Shown here: positions 55,942 to 64,000 of the stretch, one piece after another
How the letters are laid out: every line of letters starts with the position of its first letter
Position numbering within the stretch: the stretch's first letter is position 1
Assembly (NCBI GenBank): GCA_963834755.1
Contig: CAWICQ010000013.1
Coordinates: 186,001 to 250,000 of the forward strand
DNA length: 64,000 nucleotides
Reading direction: 5' to 3'
Source of the DNA: Dokdonella_A sp963834755
Lineage (GTDB): Bacteria; Pseudomonadota; Gammaproteobacteria; Xanthomonadales; Rhodanobacteraceae
Translations under genes and position numbers: made by a program
Notes under the pieces: generated by a model
Seen by the model: the letters and a program-made list of their open reading frames with translations, nothing else
The model's database searches: none
Told to the model about the DNA's origin: nothing

Positions 55942-56299
55942 GGGAACTCCTTGTTGAGGGCGAGGACGGCGGGAATCGGTCGATACGTTACGCGAGTTCC
56001 ATTAATGGGGGAGGAATACGAGTGTCTGGCGGGCTCGGCGGGCGGGGCAAAGACGGGATTCGGGATTCCGGGATTCGATTCGGCACTGGAGCAGTCATCG
56101 GTATCGAGGCATGGAACCCTCGTATCTGGCCGAGCATTAGCCTTTCCCGAAGCCCGAAGCCCGAAGCCCGAAGCCCGAAGCCCGAAGCCCGAGTCCTGAA
56201 CCATCCGTCCGTACGGTGCTCCACCAATTGCGACATTTCACAACCGACGCCCCGGATTTGTGCGAGTCTGCCCCGGTGCCCGCACATGGCGGTTGGCCC
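55942..56299. repeat. Intergenic region with heptamer tandem repeats
   Basis: This 358-base gap lies between the DUF3096 gene and the PAS-GGDEF gene. It contains GGGATTC-type heptamers at about 56055-56076 and a clean tandem array of six CCCGAAG units at 56146-56187 followed by a partial unit to 56193. The array is a likely variable-number repeat. No gene is visible, and spurious reading of the array gives KPEARSP repeats. A promoter for the downstream gene was not recognised. Confidence 0.8.
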
Positions 56300-57958
56300 A
56301 TGCAAAGCAGCTTCGACACACAGGACGGCCAGACGTCTTCACGGAGCGGGCTGTGGCTGCTGATGGTCGAGGACCAGCGCTTCGACGCGATGTTGTTGCG
56401 CAAGCAACTTTCGGCGCCGGCCGTGGGCTGCAGTCACGTCGACCATGCCGAAACGCTCGCGGGCGCGCTCGAGGCGTTACGTCAGTGCGCCTACGATGCG
56501 GTGCTGCTCGATCTTGGTCTATCCGATTCCGATGGCGTATCGGCGGTGCGTACATTGCGCGCCCGGTTTCCCGACGCGGTCGTCGTCGTGCTGACCGGCC
56601 GCGACGAGGAACAACTCGGGCTCGAAGCGATGGCGAGCGGCGCGCAGGACATGCTCGTCAAGGGCAGTTTCGATACCGACATGCTGGCGCGCGCGCTGCA
56701 CTACGCGATCGAGCGCCAGCGCCTGGAAGGCACGCTGCGCCAGAGCGTCGAAGAACACCGCACGCTGTTCGAAAACAACCCGTTTCCGGTGTGGGTGTAC
56801 GACAGCTACACGTTGCGCTTCCTCGCCGTGAACGAAGCGACGGTGCGCGAATATGGCTACACGCGCGAAGAATTCCTGAAAATGACGCTGCTCGACATCC
56901 AGCCGCCGGAAGAGTCCAAGCGACTGATCGCGGCGGTCGAGGCGAACAAGGAAATCGGACTCGTCATCGAGGACTGGCGCCATCGCCGTCGCAACGGCAG
57001 CGTGTTCGACGTCGAGATCAGCGCGCAGACGATCGATTTCCGCGGCCGGGCCGCGCGCATCGTTCTCGCGCGCGACATCACGATGCGCAAGCGCGCGATC
57101 CGCGCGCTCGAGGTCAGCGAAGGGCGTTTCCGCAAGTTGTTCCAGTACAGCCTCGGGCTCATCTGCACGCACGATCTCGAAGGCGTGTTGTTGTCGGTAA
57201 ACCCGGCCGCGGCGCGCGCGCTGGATTGTTCGATCGGCGATCTGATGGGCCGCAACCTCGCCGAGCTGATGCCGCCCGAGCGCCGCGACGAGTGCGCCGC
57301 GTATCTGCGTCGCGTGATCACCAACGGCATGGACTCCGGCATGCTGGTGGTCATGGCGCGCGACGGAACCGAACGCGTCTGGCAATACCACAACGTGCTC
57401 GACAAGGACGCCGACGAACCCTACGTGCTCGGCCATGCGCAGGACGTCACCGACCGCCGCAATTACGAGCGACGCCTTCGCGAACAGAGCACCATCGATC
57501 CGCTCACGGGCTGTCGTAATCGGCGTTTTCTCGACGAGCATGCCGCGCGTCTCGGCGATTCGTCATGGGCGTGCATCCTGATCGATCTCGATCGGTTCAA
57601 GCAGATCAACGACACCTACGGTCACGAGCGTGGTGATCAGGTGTTGATCGGCATGGCCGATTTCCTGCGCGCGCACGCGCCGAAGGAGTCGGTGGTCGTG
57701 CGCATGGGCGGCGATGAATTTCTGCTGCTGATCGATCACGCCGATGATGCGTCGACCGCAGCGCTCGCCGACATGTTGCGTGTCGACGCGAAGGCGCAAG
57801 CGCCGTCAGGATTCACGATCGGATGGGCTGTACGCAGCACCGATGAGACGGTCGAAGCGACGATCCGCCGCGCCGACCACGGTCTCTACGCGGCGCGCGC
57901 CGCTGTCCGTGGCAACGCGCCGCATCCTTCAGAAGATCAACGCCAGACCGATCAATAG
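56300..57958 (+). CDS. Receiver-PAS-PAS-GGDEF diguanylate cyclase
   Basis: The 552-residue cytoplasmic signalling protein has an N-terminal receiver domain (about residues 17-140, LLMVEDQRFDAMLLRKQL, AVLLDLGLSDSDG with the phospho-aspartate). Two PAS domains follow (about 150-270, NPFPVWVYDSYTLRFLAVNE; about 280-395, YSLGLICTHDLEGVLLSVN), then a GGDEF domain (about 400-535) with DPLTGCRNRRFLDE, ILIDLDRFKQINDTYGH and RMGGDEFLLL. The intact GGDEF predicts c-di-GMP synthesis. No RxxD inhibitory site lies at the usual place upstream. It overlaps the convergent gene by 7 bases at the stop. Confidence 0.93.
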   Translation: MQSSFDTQDGQTSSRSGLWLLMVEDQRFDAMLLRKQLSAPAVGCSHVDHAETLAGALEALRQCAYDAVLLDLGLSDSDGVSAVRTLRARFPDAVVVVLTGRDEEQLGLEAMASGAQDMLVKGSFDTDMLARALHYAIERQRLEGTLRQSVEEHRTLFENNPFPVWVYDSYTLRFLAVNEATVREYGYTREEFLKMTLLDIQPPEESKRLIAAVEANKEIGLVIEDWRHRRRNGSVFDVEISAQTIDFRGRAARIVLARDITMRKRAIRALEVSEGRFRKLFQYSLGLICTHDLEGVLLSVNPAAARALDCSIGDLMGRNLAELMPPERRDECAAYLRRVITNGMDSGMLVVMARDGTERVWQYHNVLDKDADEPYVLGHAQDVTDRRNYERRLREQSTIDPLTGCRNRRFLDEHAARLGDSSWACILIDLDRFKQINDTYGHERGDQVLIGMADFLRAHAPKESVVVRMGGDEFLLLIDHADDASTAALADMLRVDAKAQAPSGFTIGWAVRSTDETVEATIRRADHGLYAARAAVRGNAPHPSEDQRQTDQ

Positions 57959-58398
57959 CGCTCGACGCGGCCGTTGGACACGCGCACGCGATCGCCGCTG
58001 CGGATGTCCGGATTGTCGCCCTGCGTTACGGTGACCTGTCGCCCATTGTCCATCTCGACGCTGAAGCGCCACGCATAGTTGGTGCCGCGATTGTTCTTCT
58101 CGACTTCGTGGCCGATCGCACCGCCGGCAACCGCGCCGCCGACCGTCGCGGCCGTGCGGCCGTTGCCTTTGCCGATCGTGCTGCCGAGAACGCCGCCGGC
58201 GACCGCACCGATTGCCGTGCCGGCGCCGAGGTGTTTGTCCTTGTGCTTGATCTGCTCGACGCCGACGACAGTGCCGCAGTTGCCGCAGCGTTCAACGTAG
58301 TCGCGGTCCGCGGCGGACGCATTGGCGGCCCCGAAAACCGGAACGCCGATCACCGCAGCGCCCAGCGCAACGGCAATGAAAGAGTCGCGCAGCTTCAT
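57952..58398 (-). CDS. Glycine-zipper outer-membrane protein (17-kDa antigen-like)
   Basis: The 148-residue exported protein has a signal peptide (AVALGAAVIGVPVFGAANAS). It then has a glycine-zipper 2TM segment (GAGTAIGAVAGGVLGSTIG, then AATVGGAVAGGAIGHEVEKN, about residues 69-107) like Rick_17kDa_Anti proteins, followed by a beta-strand C-terminus (WRFSVEMDNGRQVTVTQGD, SGDRVRVSNGRVERY). A CGNCG motif precedes the zipper. Such proteins sit in the outer membrane or periplasm and are often linked to envelope stress. It converges on the diguanylate cyclase gene. Confidence 0.88.
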   Translation of the reverse strand: MKLRDSFIAVALGAAVIGVPVFGAANASAADRDYVERCGNCGTVVGVEQIKHKDKHLGAGTAIGAVAGGVLGSTIGKGNGRTAATVGGAVAGGAIGHEVEKNNRGTNYAWRFSVEMDNGRQVTVTQGDNPDIRSGDRVRVSNGRVERY

Positions 58399-58582
58399 GA
58401 TCGGTCTCCTCGAAACAAATTCTGGAGAGATCATTGCAGCAAACGCGGCCTGAATTTGCGGACAACCGCAGGTTTCCGAACGCTGAACGCCCGACAGCGC
58501 GCCTTGCGGCGCGCTGATCGACCGAAAGTGAGCGCGGATGTTCGCGTGGCCGCCGCCGTTCAGGGGTCGGCCGTCGTGCTAT

Positions 58583-59359
58583 CTATTTCGCCGGCTTGCG
58601 GAACACGTAAGCGAAGCGATCGGTTTTGCCGACCATTGGCCCCTTGTAGGTAATCTGATTGCGCTTGTCGTCAGGACGCCGGAGCACATCGCTCTGCGTG
58701 ACGTACTCCAGACCGTGCGCTTCGAAGTCCTTGCGCGCATACGCCTCATCGATGCGATGCAGCTCCTGCGCCGAGTCGCTGCCGGTGCCGGGCTTCGCCG
58801 AATGATCGACGACGAGCACGACGCCGCCGGGCTTGAGCGCTGCCACGATCTGGTTCAGCACGGAATCGACATCGATCTTCGGCCAGCCATCCTGCGGGGA
58901 GACCCAATACAGATCGTGATAAACCTTCATCATGACCACGGCGTCCAGCGTGTCCTTGCCCAGGCCCATGTTCGCCATGTCGATCGTGCGATGCTCGACA
59001 TTGGTCAGATGCTGCTTTTCGATGCGAGCCTTCCAAGAATTGTTCGCGAACTTGTCGTAGGCGTCGTTGTTGAGCAGCAACACGTGGCCTTGCGGGCCGA
59101 CGATGTAGCTCAACAGCTCACTGTAGTAACCGCCCGCCGCCAGAAAATCGGCGACGTGCATGCCCGGCTTGATGCCGGCGAGGCGGAGCATTTCGGCGGG
59201 TTTGTCGACCGGATCGCGTTTGACGTCGTCCGCGGACCGACCGGGATGCGCGACGGCTTCGTCGTAGATGTCGGCGGCGCGCAACGGCGTCGAAAGTGCT
59301 CCAAGAGCCAGCAGCGCAATCAGCGCGGCGGCAAACGTCTTCGTCCTGACTGAGAACAT
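58583..59359 (-). CDS. Exported class I SAM methyltransferase-like protein
   Basis: The 258-residue protein has a signal peptide (TFAAALIALLALGALSTPLRA) followed by a methyltransferase Rossmann domain. It shows VDKPAEMLRLAGIKPGMHVA, DFLAAGGYYSELLSYIVGPQ (motif I), DAVVMMKVYHDLYWV and LNQIVAALKPGGVVLVVDHS. The family (COG4798) is predicted to be periplasmic, which is odd for an enzyme needing SAM. Whether it binds SAM outside the cytoplasm is unknown. It stands alone. Confidence 0.82.
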   Translation of the reverse strand: MFSVRTKTFAAALIALLALGALSTPLRAADIYDEAVAHPGRSADDVKRDPVDKPAEMLRLAGIKPGMHVADFLAAGGYYSELLSYIVGPQGHVLLLNNDAYDKFANNSWKARIEKQHLTNVEHRTIDMANMGLGKDTLDAVVMMKVYHDLYWVSPQDGWPKIDVDSVLNQIVAALKPGGVVLVVDHSAKPGTGSDSAQELHRIDEAYARKDFEAHGLEYVTQSDVLRRPDDKRNQITYKGPMVGKTDRFAYVFRKPAK

Positions 59360-59686
59360 GGCTTGCCTCGATGGGGAATGGCGTCGCGCGAAGCGACGAT
59401 GGAACGCCGGATCCGGTTAAACCGCAGCACCGGTTACGCGTGTCGATTGTCGCCGCATCGATGTAACGACACGCGTTGTCGCGATGACATTTGCGCCCAA
59501 CAGTGGCCGTTTCGCGACGACGGCCTTTGTCGGAAATCGAAAGCGGCGACTACCGGCTACGAACGAAATGCGTGCACGCTGCAACGCAGCAGTCTGGTCG
59601 GCGGTTTTTTGTGGAACTGCGTCGCAGAAATCGTTCGAAAATCGGTGGATCGAGAGAGTGTCGAAGCGTGTAGCATTGATCGCATC
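59360..59686. other. Divergent intergenic region, no gene seen
   Basis: These 327 bases lie between the exported methyltransferase and the first IPTL-CTERM-like gene. They are visibly richer in A and T than the genes to the left, and this composition continues into the island. No open frame of coding character, hairpin or promoter could be assigned with confidence. Confidence 0.4.
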
Positions 59687-60217
59687 ATGTTGCATCGACA
59701 CAAAGCATTCGCGCGGGCGCTTGCGTTCGTCCTGATCTCATCGGTCGCGTTTGCTGCGCGGAGCGCGTACGCGTTCTTCGATCCGCCGTGGATCACGCCC
59801 GCGACGCCGAGAGCGGGCGAGACTGTGTCGGTCAATATTCATGGCGGGATATGTGACGCAATTCTTGAACAGCCCGACTACCCACAGATCACACAGGAAG
59901 GCGGCTCGATTCGTATACTCGAGTACGGCGACCATGTAGATTTTGAAGATTGGTGCATCTACGGGGTTGGAACCGTGACCGTACCGATTGGGGCATTCCT
60001 ACCCGGCGATTACGCGCTCACCGTCGATTTCCTCTACAACGATTTTCTCTACGGTCCCACAACCATTACGTTGGGGGTCATTCCGTTCACCGTCACCGGC
60101 GTCACACCAGCCAAGGCGGTTCCAACGACCAACCTAACCTCGCTCTTGACATTGCTGCTACTCGTAGCGGGTCTGGCCGCCGGGGCCCTGCGTAACCGAC
60201 GACAAGATAGCGGCTGA
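59687..60217 (+). CDS. Secreted protein with IPTL-CTERM-like sorting tail (first)
   Basis: The 176-residue protein starts at 59687 (MLHRHKAFARALAFVLISSV) with a signal peptide ending near SAYA. The mature domain contains WITPATPRAGETVSVNIHGG, EYGDHVDFEDWCIYGVGTVT and FLPGDYALTVDFLYND, a beta-sandwich-like pattern. The C-terminus, AKAVPTTNLTSLLTLLLLVA followed by a basic end (LRNRR), has the three parts of an exosortase-type IPTL-CTERM signal: a VPT motif, a hydrophobic helix and arginines. The domain is related to that of the gene at 62931. Its function is unknown; cell-surface attachment is inferred. Confidence 0.72.
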   Translation: MLHRHKAFARALAFVLISSVAFAARSAYAFFDPPWITPATPRAGETVSVNIHGGICDAILEQPDYPQITQEGGSIRILEYGDHVDFEDWCIYGVGTVTVPIGAFLPGDYALTVDFLYNDFLYGPTTITLGVIPFTVTGVTPAKAVPTTNLTSLLTLLLLVAGLAAGALRNRRQDSG

Positions 60218-60468
60218 GTAGGCGCTTCGTCTGAATCTCGCGCTCTTGGTATGCGACGAAGGCACCGACCCGGAGGCCGCAGGCACGAGGGTGTTCGCTC
60301 GCCTAGCGAAAACGTCGTCACTGTTCTTACAGAAGTGGCAATTGTCACATTTGCTCACACGTGAGTGGCGGATTCGTCGTTCGCATTCCGTATCACCTTC
60401 CTGAGGACGTGCTTGCCGCGGAACTCGACGGCACGACGTCCGGCACTTCATCAGGGAGGGGAGACGCC

Positions 60469-62950
60469 ATGTCAGCAAAACATTTTGTATCTTTGTTGCT
60501 GCTCGTTGTTGTCATCGCTTCGCCGCTGCACACACGCGCACAAGCCGCACCAGACAATCGCACAATTCTGGTTCTCGTAAAAGATCTGCCCGGCGCACCG
60601 ACGCCTGAGCAGATCGTAAACTACAGCAACACCTGGCCGCATGCGATTCCGCCGCCGCTGCAGGCGTTCAGCGTGAAAGATCCTGAAGTCGCAAATTACC
60701 TGATGGCTGATCGAGCAACGGGTGACTTCCTTACATGGCTTCAAGCCAACCCAAACTCCGTGCGCAAGAAGCTCGAGGACTACGTGCTGGTCACGTTTGC
60801 ATCGACGACGGATATTCCGGATGCTCTGACGGCGCTCCTCGCCGATCCTGATGTGGATAGCGCCGACGTGCCGCTCGCCATGGATTTCCAAACGGCTGCG
60901 CGGACAGGTCCCGAGGTTGATGTAGCGCCACACGCGCTAGACAGCACGCAATACGGGTGGGACGACTTGGACCTAGCAGCCGCGTGGCAGATCACCGGCG
61001 GCGGCTATGCGCTTGTGGCGCAGATAGACATGGGCTTGGATCAGACCCATCCCGCCTTGGAAGCCTTCAACGGGACAACGTACGTTGGGGGGAACTTCCT
61101 GCCAGCGGCTTCGAAGGATGTTGGTTTGACGGGAAAGCCTACGCAGAATGGCTTCGATCCAAACAATGTTGACGAGGCGAAGGCCGAGTGGATCGGTGCA
61201 GGTGCGTGCACGGCGGTTGGCGCATTGATGCCGCCGGACCACCTCGGCCACGGCACGCATGTTGCCGGCCTGCTTGGCGCTAGCGGCGCAAGCGGACTAG
61301 GCGTGCAAGGCACCTGTAAACGATGCGGCCTTGCTGCCTATCGGTCAGTTTTTCTAAATTGCAGCTTGCAGGGCTCGTCGCCCGAAGTCCTACCGCAATT
61401 GAACCCCAACGCCGCCGATCGGGGGAAAACCGAAGCCGTCGACGCCGGCGCTCAAGCCCTTAGCCTGAGTATTGGAGCCACAAATGCCAGCGACGCCTAC
61501 AACTGCACCGGCAATCGCGACAAGTCGTCTTGTCTGACGCTCGCGTATGCGATTTCGCGGGATGCGGCCGATCGTCGCGTCATCGGGTAACGAGCGTCAG
61601 GAGCTCAACTTCCCCGCAAGCGACAAGCGCGTAATCTCTGCCGGCGGGTTTCAGTCCGATCTCGCGTTCTGGGACGATTCGCCGGGCGGGATCGTGAACT
61701 GCCCGCCCGAGGCCACGCAGGAATGCGGGTCCAATTATTCAAAAGTATACGGCGGTTCATATCTGACGCATCAAGAACTGCTTGGCTCGGCCAAGCGCGT
61801 TCTGTCGACGACGTATCCGAACACCACCTGGGTCGACTACGCCGAGTGCGGCGACGGCTACGGCACACCGATGGGTGATGGCATCGGCTGGTGTACGGGC
61901 ACATCGATGTCCGCGCCGCAGATCGCCGGCGTCATCGGGTTGCTTCGCTCGGTTAATCCGCTGGTTCCGGTCGGCGTGCCCGAGCCTCCGGTCGGAACCG
62001 CGCCGGGGCTGCGCACCGTGCTCGCACAGACCGCGTCGCAAGCTGCAATCGGCCAATCGTGGAGCCCGTCAGTTGGCTATGGCATTCCAAATGTCGCGGC
62101 GGCGGCGCGCCGCATGCTCGGCAAAGTGGCTGGCGTGACGATCCGCAATCGCGCAACACCGCTGTTCCGTCTGTACAGCGCGTATGCGAAGGATTTCGCG
62201 GAAACGACTTCGCCGCAGTACGCGCTGTCGCTGATGATCGCGCAGGCGCACGATTACGTGCAGCCGAGTACCGGACTCGGCGCCGAGCCGATCGTGCCGG
62301 GCTATACGTTTCCGTACGACGCCGACGCGAGCGATACGTACTACGAATCAGCACCCGCCGCGCCGCGCGCGGCGATCTACGTGCTGACGACCGATGTCCA
62401 GCCGCGCATGACGTGGCCGGCGCTCGTGCCGCTGTACCTGATGGACAAGTCGAAGGCGAGCGGCCGCGACTATCTGCTCGTCACGAACACGGCGGACATC
62501 GAGTACGCGCACGCCGGCGGATACAACATGCGCACGATCCAGGGCTACATCTACCAAAATTGCACGCCCGAACCGGCCTGCATGCCGCCCGCAGCACAGG
62601 CGATTTATCGCGCGTGCAACACCGTCGCGAACGATTGCGCGACCTTCCTCGAAAGCGAGCGTGCTGCGTTCGAGGCGGCCGGCTACACGACCGCCTATCC
62701 GCCCGGCGGCAACACGAAACTCGGTTACGCGTATCCCGCGACGGACACCGACGGCGATGGTTTGCCGGATGGATTTGAGTACGTAGTCGGCACAAGCCCG
62801 ACGCGCGCGGACTCCGACGGCGATGGAATTCCCGACGCAACCGAATTCCCGCTTGCAGGCGTGCCGGTCAGCGATCCCTGTGCCGGCGGCGTCGGCGCGA
62901 TCTACTGTCCAGCCGACAGCATCTTCAAGGATGGCTTCGATGGCTACTGA
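60469..62950 (+). CDS. Subtilisin-like serine protease with GFD C-terminal tail, frameshifted
   Basis: The secreted protease of about 826 residues starts at 60469 behind a GGGAGGGGA ribosome site, with a signal peptide (VSLLLLVVVIASPLHTRA) and an N-terminal propeptide-like part. The S8 triad is visible: aspartate in YALVAQIDMGLDQTHPAL, histidine in DHLGHGTHVAGLLGA, and serine in CTGTSMSAPQIAGVIG. Near 61570 the frame moves +1 between RDAAD and PIVASSGNERQ, a block that must be continuous in a working protease. A thrombospondin type 3-like calcium region (TDGDGLPDGFEYVVGTSPTR) and the tail PADSIFKDGFDGY end the protein. Confidence 0.87.
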
Positions 62951-63401
62951 CCCCATCGGATGGCAGCCTCTGTGGGACCCGTCTATTCAGCCCTCGACGG
63001 TCACGACGATCGACGCGGTCACGTACAGCGCCGCATGGGAGGGTTGCGGCACCCTGTTGCTGCCGTCGATCACGCGGTTAGGCAACGTCGTGGAGATACA
63101 GCAGCCGATCGACGCCATTTGCTTTGATCCCTTCGGCGGATACGTCCAATATGACCTCGGCCGCTTTCCGCCTGGTCAGTACAGCGTGCACGTCGTGCCG
63201 TGCCAGCACGTCTTTTTTCCGCCGTGCTACCCCGGCGAGCCACCGCCCGACGTCACATTCTCCGTGATTGCGGCAGGAGCGCAGGGCATTCCGGCACTCG
63301 ATGGCTTCGCTCTGGCGACTTGTTGCGCCGGCCTAATGCTCATCGGGATGCTGCGCGCAGCACGCAGATCACAGGTGCGAGTTCGACCTCGACAGAAATA
63401 G
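62931..63401 (+). CDS. Protein with IPTL-CTERM-like tail, no signal peptide (second)
   Basis: The frame of up to 156 residues begins within the last codons of the protease (ATG at 62931 or 62940). Its domain, SIQPSTVTTIDAVTYSAAWE, VVEIQQPIDAICFDPFGGY and FPPGQYSVHVVPCQH, is related to that of the protein at 59687. The end GIPALDGFALATCCAGLMLI followed by LRAARR resembles an IPTL-CTERM sorting signal. No signal peptide is encoded upstream, which is unexpected for a sorted protein. It may be a copy truncated at its 5' end, or exported with the protease message by an unknown route. Start and function are uncertain. Confidence 0.6.
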   Translation: MASMATDPIGWQPLWDPSIQPSTVTTIDAVTYSAAWEGCGTLLLPSITRLGNVVEIQQPIDAICFDPFGGYVQYDLGRFPPGQYSVHVVPCQHVFFPPCYPGEPPPDVTFSVIAAGAQGIPALDGFALATCCAGLMLIGMLRAARRSQVRVRPRQK

Positions 63402-63444
63402 CAGAGAAGAGAACCGACTGCACATTGTTCACGTGACAATGAGC

Positions 63445-63472
63445 CTCAGCCTCCCTCAAAAGGGAGGCTGAG
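63445..63472. terminator. Perfect 12-bp hairpin between convergent genes
   Basis: CTCAGCCTCCCT (63445-63456) and AGGGAGGCTGAG (63461-63472) form a perfect stem with the loop CAAA. It lies between the IPTL-CTERM-like gene and the convergent EF-G gene, so it probably stops both transcripts. No T-run follows on either strand, so it is not a standard intrinsic terminator. A smaller hairpin (CATTGT/ACAATG) precedes it at 63423-63441. Confidence 0.7.
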
Positions 63473-63486
63473 ACGCGATGCGACCT

Positions 63487-64000
63487 TCAATCCTCCTCAA
63501 CCCGCGGCTTGTACGCCTCCGTCAACTGCTTCTGCACCTGCGCCGGCACCGGCTCGTAGTGGCTGAACTCGATCGCGTAGCGGCCCTGGCCGCCGGTCAT
63601 CGCCTTGAGCTCGGTCTGGTAGTCGGTGACTTCGGCGAGCGGCACTTGCGCCTTGATGATGATCTCGCCGCCGCGCAACGAATCGGTGCCGCTGATCCGC
63701 GCGCGTTTCGATGCGAGGCCGCCGGTGACATCGCCCATGTGCGCGTCGGGCACGAACACGTCGAGGTTGACGATCGGTTCGAGCACCTGCGGCCTCGCTT
63801 TCGCGATCGCGTCGAGAAACGCCTTCTTGCCGGCGGTGATGAACGCGATTTCCTTCGAATCGACCGCGTGGTATTTGCCGTCGTAGACGATCACGCGCAC
63901 GTCCTGCAACTGGTAGCCGGCAACCGCGCCGTGTTCCAGTACCTGGCGCACGCCTTTCTCGACGGCCGGAATGAATTGACCCGGAATCGTGCCGCCCTTG
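63487..64000 (-). CDS. Elongation factor G, C-terminal part, cut by window edge
   Basis: Domains IV and V of a translational GTPase of the EF-G family are present, with the rest beyond the right edge. Visible blocks are KGGTIPGQFIPAVEKGVRQV, GAVAGYQLQDVRVIVYDGKY, HAVDSKEIAFITAGKKAFLD, VLEPIVNLDVFVPDAHMGDV and GQGRYAIEFSHYEPVP, ending in YKPRVEED. The form of domain IV (DAIAKARPQVLEPIVNLDV) and the domain V loop SGTDSLRGGEIIIKA resemble the second EF-G (FusA2 type) of xanthomonads more than the canonical FusA. The GTPase domain would decide this. Confidence 0.9.
   Translation of the reverse strand, partial: KGGTIPGQFIPAVEKGVRQVLEHGAVAGYQLQDVRVIVYDGKYHAVDSKEIAFITAGKKAFLDAIAKARPQVLEPIVNLDVFVPDAHMGDVTGGLASKRARISGTDSLRGGEIIIKAQVPLAEVTDYQTELKAMTGGQGRYAIEFSHYEPVPAQVQKQLTEAYKPRVEED

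Noticed and set aside
1..64000. CRISPR array, tRNA or rRNA genes, complete insertion sequence
   Set aside because: No regularly spaced direct repeats with unique spacers, no cloverleaf-like segments and no transposase-like reading frames were recognised in the window.

Overview
This window comes from a high-GC gammaproteobacterium, most probably of the order Xanthomonadales (Lysobacterales) and close to Rhodanobacteraceae such as Dokdonella or Rudaea. The placement is inferred from several signs. There is a gammaproteobacterial lptD-surA-pdxA-rsmA-apaG-apaH cluster facing lgt-thyA-folA, a TamA/TamB pair, and a split glycine dehydrogenase subunit. There are also sigma factor/Ser-Thr kinase-TPR cassettes of the kind common in this order, heptamer and palindromic intergenic repeats, and secreted proteins ending in an IFxDGFD-type tail. 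No tRNA, rRNA or CRISPR array was seen.

Layout. 1-2270 is a two-component system (histidine kinase cut by the left edge). 2440-7037 holds a peptide transporter, gcvPB, dgkA and a TerC-type membrane protein. 7079-10292 is a TPM/LemA/TPM/TPM cluster. 10299-11473 is a nucleotidyltransferase-fold gene behind a striking palindromic control region. 11458-16192 holds a secreted beta-helix protein, a thioredoxin-fold DUF255 protein and an rRNA methyltransferase. 16253-25678 is housekeeping: lgt, thyA and folA on one strand, and the outer-membrane biogenesis/cofactor operon lptD to apaH on the other. 25778-37190 is accessory: a CsgG-like protein with a secreted partner, then two similar cassettes. Each cassette pairs a divergent secreted repeat protein carrying the GFD tail with an ECF sigma factor (intact in the first, reduced to a 23-codon remnant in the second) and a Ser/Thr kinase with TPRs. 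37222-40528 holds a histone-deacetylase-like hydrolase and a small cobalamin-related group. 40700-44475 holds a PQQ-like propeller and two ubiquinone hydroxylases. 44733-50482 is tamB/tamA. 50690-59359 is a mix of regulators (CadC-like, PAS-GGDEF), a REC-like unknown and small envelope proteins. 59687-63401 is a secreted island with a subtilisin-like protease between two proteins with IPTL-CTERM-like tails. 63487-64000 is the 3' end of an EF-G gene.

Two things matter when reading this annotation. First, at least twelve coding sequences are broken by frameshifts, and every shift that can be read moves the frame by +1 in the direction of the gene, on both strands. Essential genes such as rsmA and lgt are affected, so a systematic assembly or sequencing error is the likeliest cause, and those genes are listed as single CDS spans. 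Second, a dispersed palindrome with arms CCTCTCCCGC / GCGGGAGAGG occurs at three loci and at two of them lies in frame inside a protein-coding gene (gcvPB and tamB).
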